A stretch of DNA of 6,315 nt, taken from the NCBI GenBank assembly GCA_934444895.1, contig CAKSDA010000090.1:1-6315 (forward strand), written 5' to 3'. Below, piece after piece: positions 6,006-6,315 of the stretch. Position 1 is the stretch's first letter, and the number at the start of each line of letters is the position of its first letter. The position numbers were made by a program, and so were the translations under genes. Under the pieces are notes generated by a model. It had not been told where the DNA came from and did no database searches. It saw only the letters and a list, made by a program, of their open reading frames with translations. This stretch comes from an uncultured Eubacteriales bacterium (GTDB lineage Bacteria > Bacillota > Clostridia > Oscillospirales > Acutalibacteraceae).

Positions 6006-6315
6006 AAACTAAATCATCATTTTCCCATAATACAGTGCCGTCTTCCAATGACACTTTTTGTGGAATACATTTTAAGGATATTTCAATACAATCATTATAT
6101 ATCTCAACACTATTATCTGTACCTTGCTGCAATATTTTTACATCACCGACCGCAGCTGCATATTCACCGATATAATTTTCATCACCGGGCTCGGTGTCTG
6201 TCTCATAAATTCCCGTGATAGAATTACATTTTACTTTAAGACCATTGCCAAATGAGATTATAAGGGGTTCTGCCTCAAAATGATCATCAATCGAATAAAG
6301 CAATGCCTTGTATTT
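6004..6315 (-). CDS. Unrecognised acidic protein, C-terminal part (5' end beyond the right edge)
   Basis: I do not recognise this protein. The minus-strand frame is open from the window edge (Lys-Tyr-Lys-Ala-Leu-Leu-Tyr-Ser...) to TAA at 6006-6004, giving 103 visible residues. A TTG at 6303 could be read as a start but has no properly spaced ribosome binding site, so the gene almost certainly begins beyond 6315. The visible part is rich in Asp and Glu, has no transmembrane segment, and alternates short hydrophobic stretches with Gly, Asn and Asp turns (for example ISFGNGLKVKC and IGEYAAAVGDVKIL), suggesting a small, soluble, mostly beta protein. Two cysteines of the C-terminal half (in YNDCIEISLKCIP) are six residues apart. 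The opposite-strand frame here is His-rich and looks like an antisense shadow. The shared terminator directly after the stop supports a real gene. Confidence 0.65.
   Translation of the reverse strand, partial: KYKALLYSIDDHFEAEPLIISFGNGLKVKCNSITGIYETDTEPGDENYIGEYAAAVGDVKILQQGTDNSVEIYNDCIEISLKCIPQKVSLEDGTVLWENDDLV

Noticed and set aside
5994..6218. Plus-strand His-rich frame at the right end
   Set aside because: It begins inside the terminator stem, has no ribosome binding site, and its His/Tyr/Leu-rich composition is typical of the antisense of the acidic minus-strand gene.
6301..6303. TTG start for the right-edge minus-strand gene
   Set aside because: The frame stays open upstream to the window edge, and the only purine-rich stretch (AAGG) is too close to act as a ribosome binding site.

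Overview
The window reads as a piece of an AT-rich chromosome from an anaerobic, plant-fibre-degrading member of the Firmicutes (Clostridia; an Oscillospiraceae/Ruminococcus-like bacterium is the best guess). The evidence is a type I dockerin protein (cellulosome or cohesin-linked secretome), an electron-bifurcating NfnAB transhydrogenase of the kind found in strict anaerobes, strong GGAGG-type ribosome binding sites, and sigma-A-like promoters. The taxonomy is inferred from gene content, not from a marker gene.

Layout from left to right. (1) Positions 1-723 (+) hold the C-terminal part of a secreted-type protein: the end of an SGNH/CE2-like esterase fold followed by a two-repeat dockerin, closed by a hairpin terminator at 747-786. 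(2) Positions 888-3133 (+) hold a two-gene operon, nfnA-nfnB, whose stop and start codons overlap by one base. A likely promoter lies just upstream and a strong terminator follows at 3163-3197. (3) Positions 3288-5909 (+) start with a near-consensus promoter driving a short-chain dehydrogenase. Its active-site segment looks more like the YmfI (EF-P 5-aminopentanone reductase) branch than like ordinary FabG. It is followed after 69 bases, without a visible terminator, by a full-length uvrC. (4) Positions 6004-6315 (-) hold the C-terminal end of an unrecognised acidic protein that runs off the right edge. It converges on uvrC, and one A/T-flanked hairpin at 5968-6005 can terminate both.

The genes form independent small transcription units: extracellular polysaccharide attack, redox balancing between NADH, ferredoxin and NADPH, and translation-factor modification plus nucleotide excision repair. 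I see no mobile element, CRISPR array, tRNA, rRNA, prophage or defence island, and no evidence for a novel multi-gene system. The most interesting single observation is that the CE2-like domain in front of the dockerin seems to have lost the SGNH oxyanion Asn and the catalytic His, which suggests a cellulosome-borne pseudo-enzyme or a binding module. The identity of the SDR and the unrecognised right-edge gene are the next most useful things to follow up.
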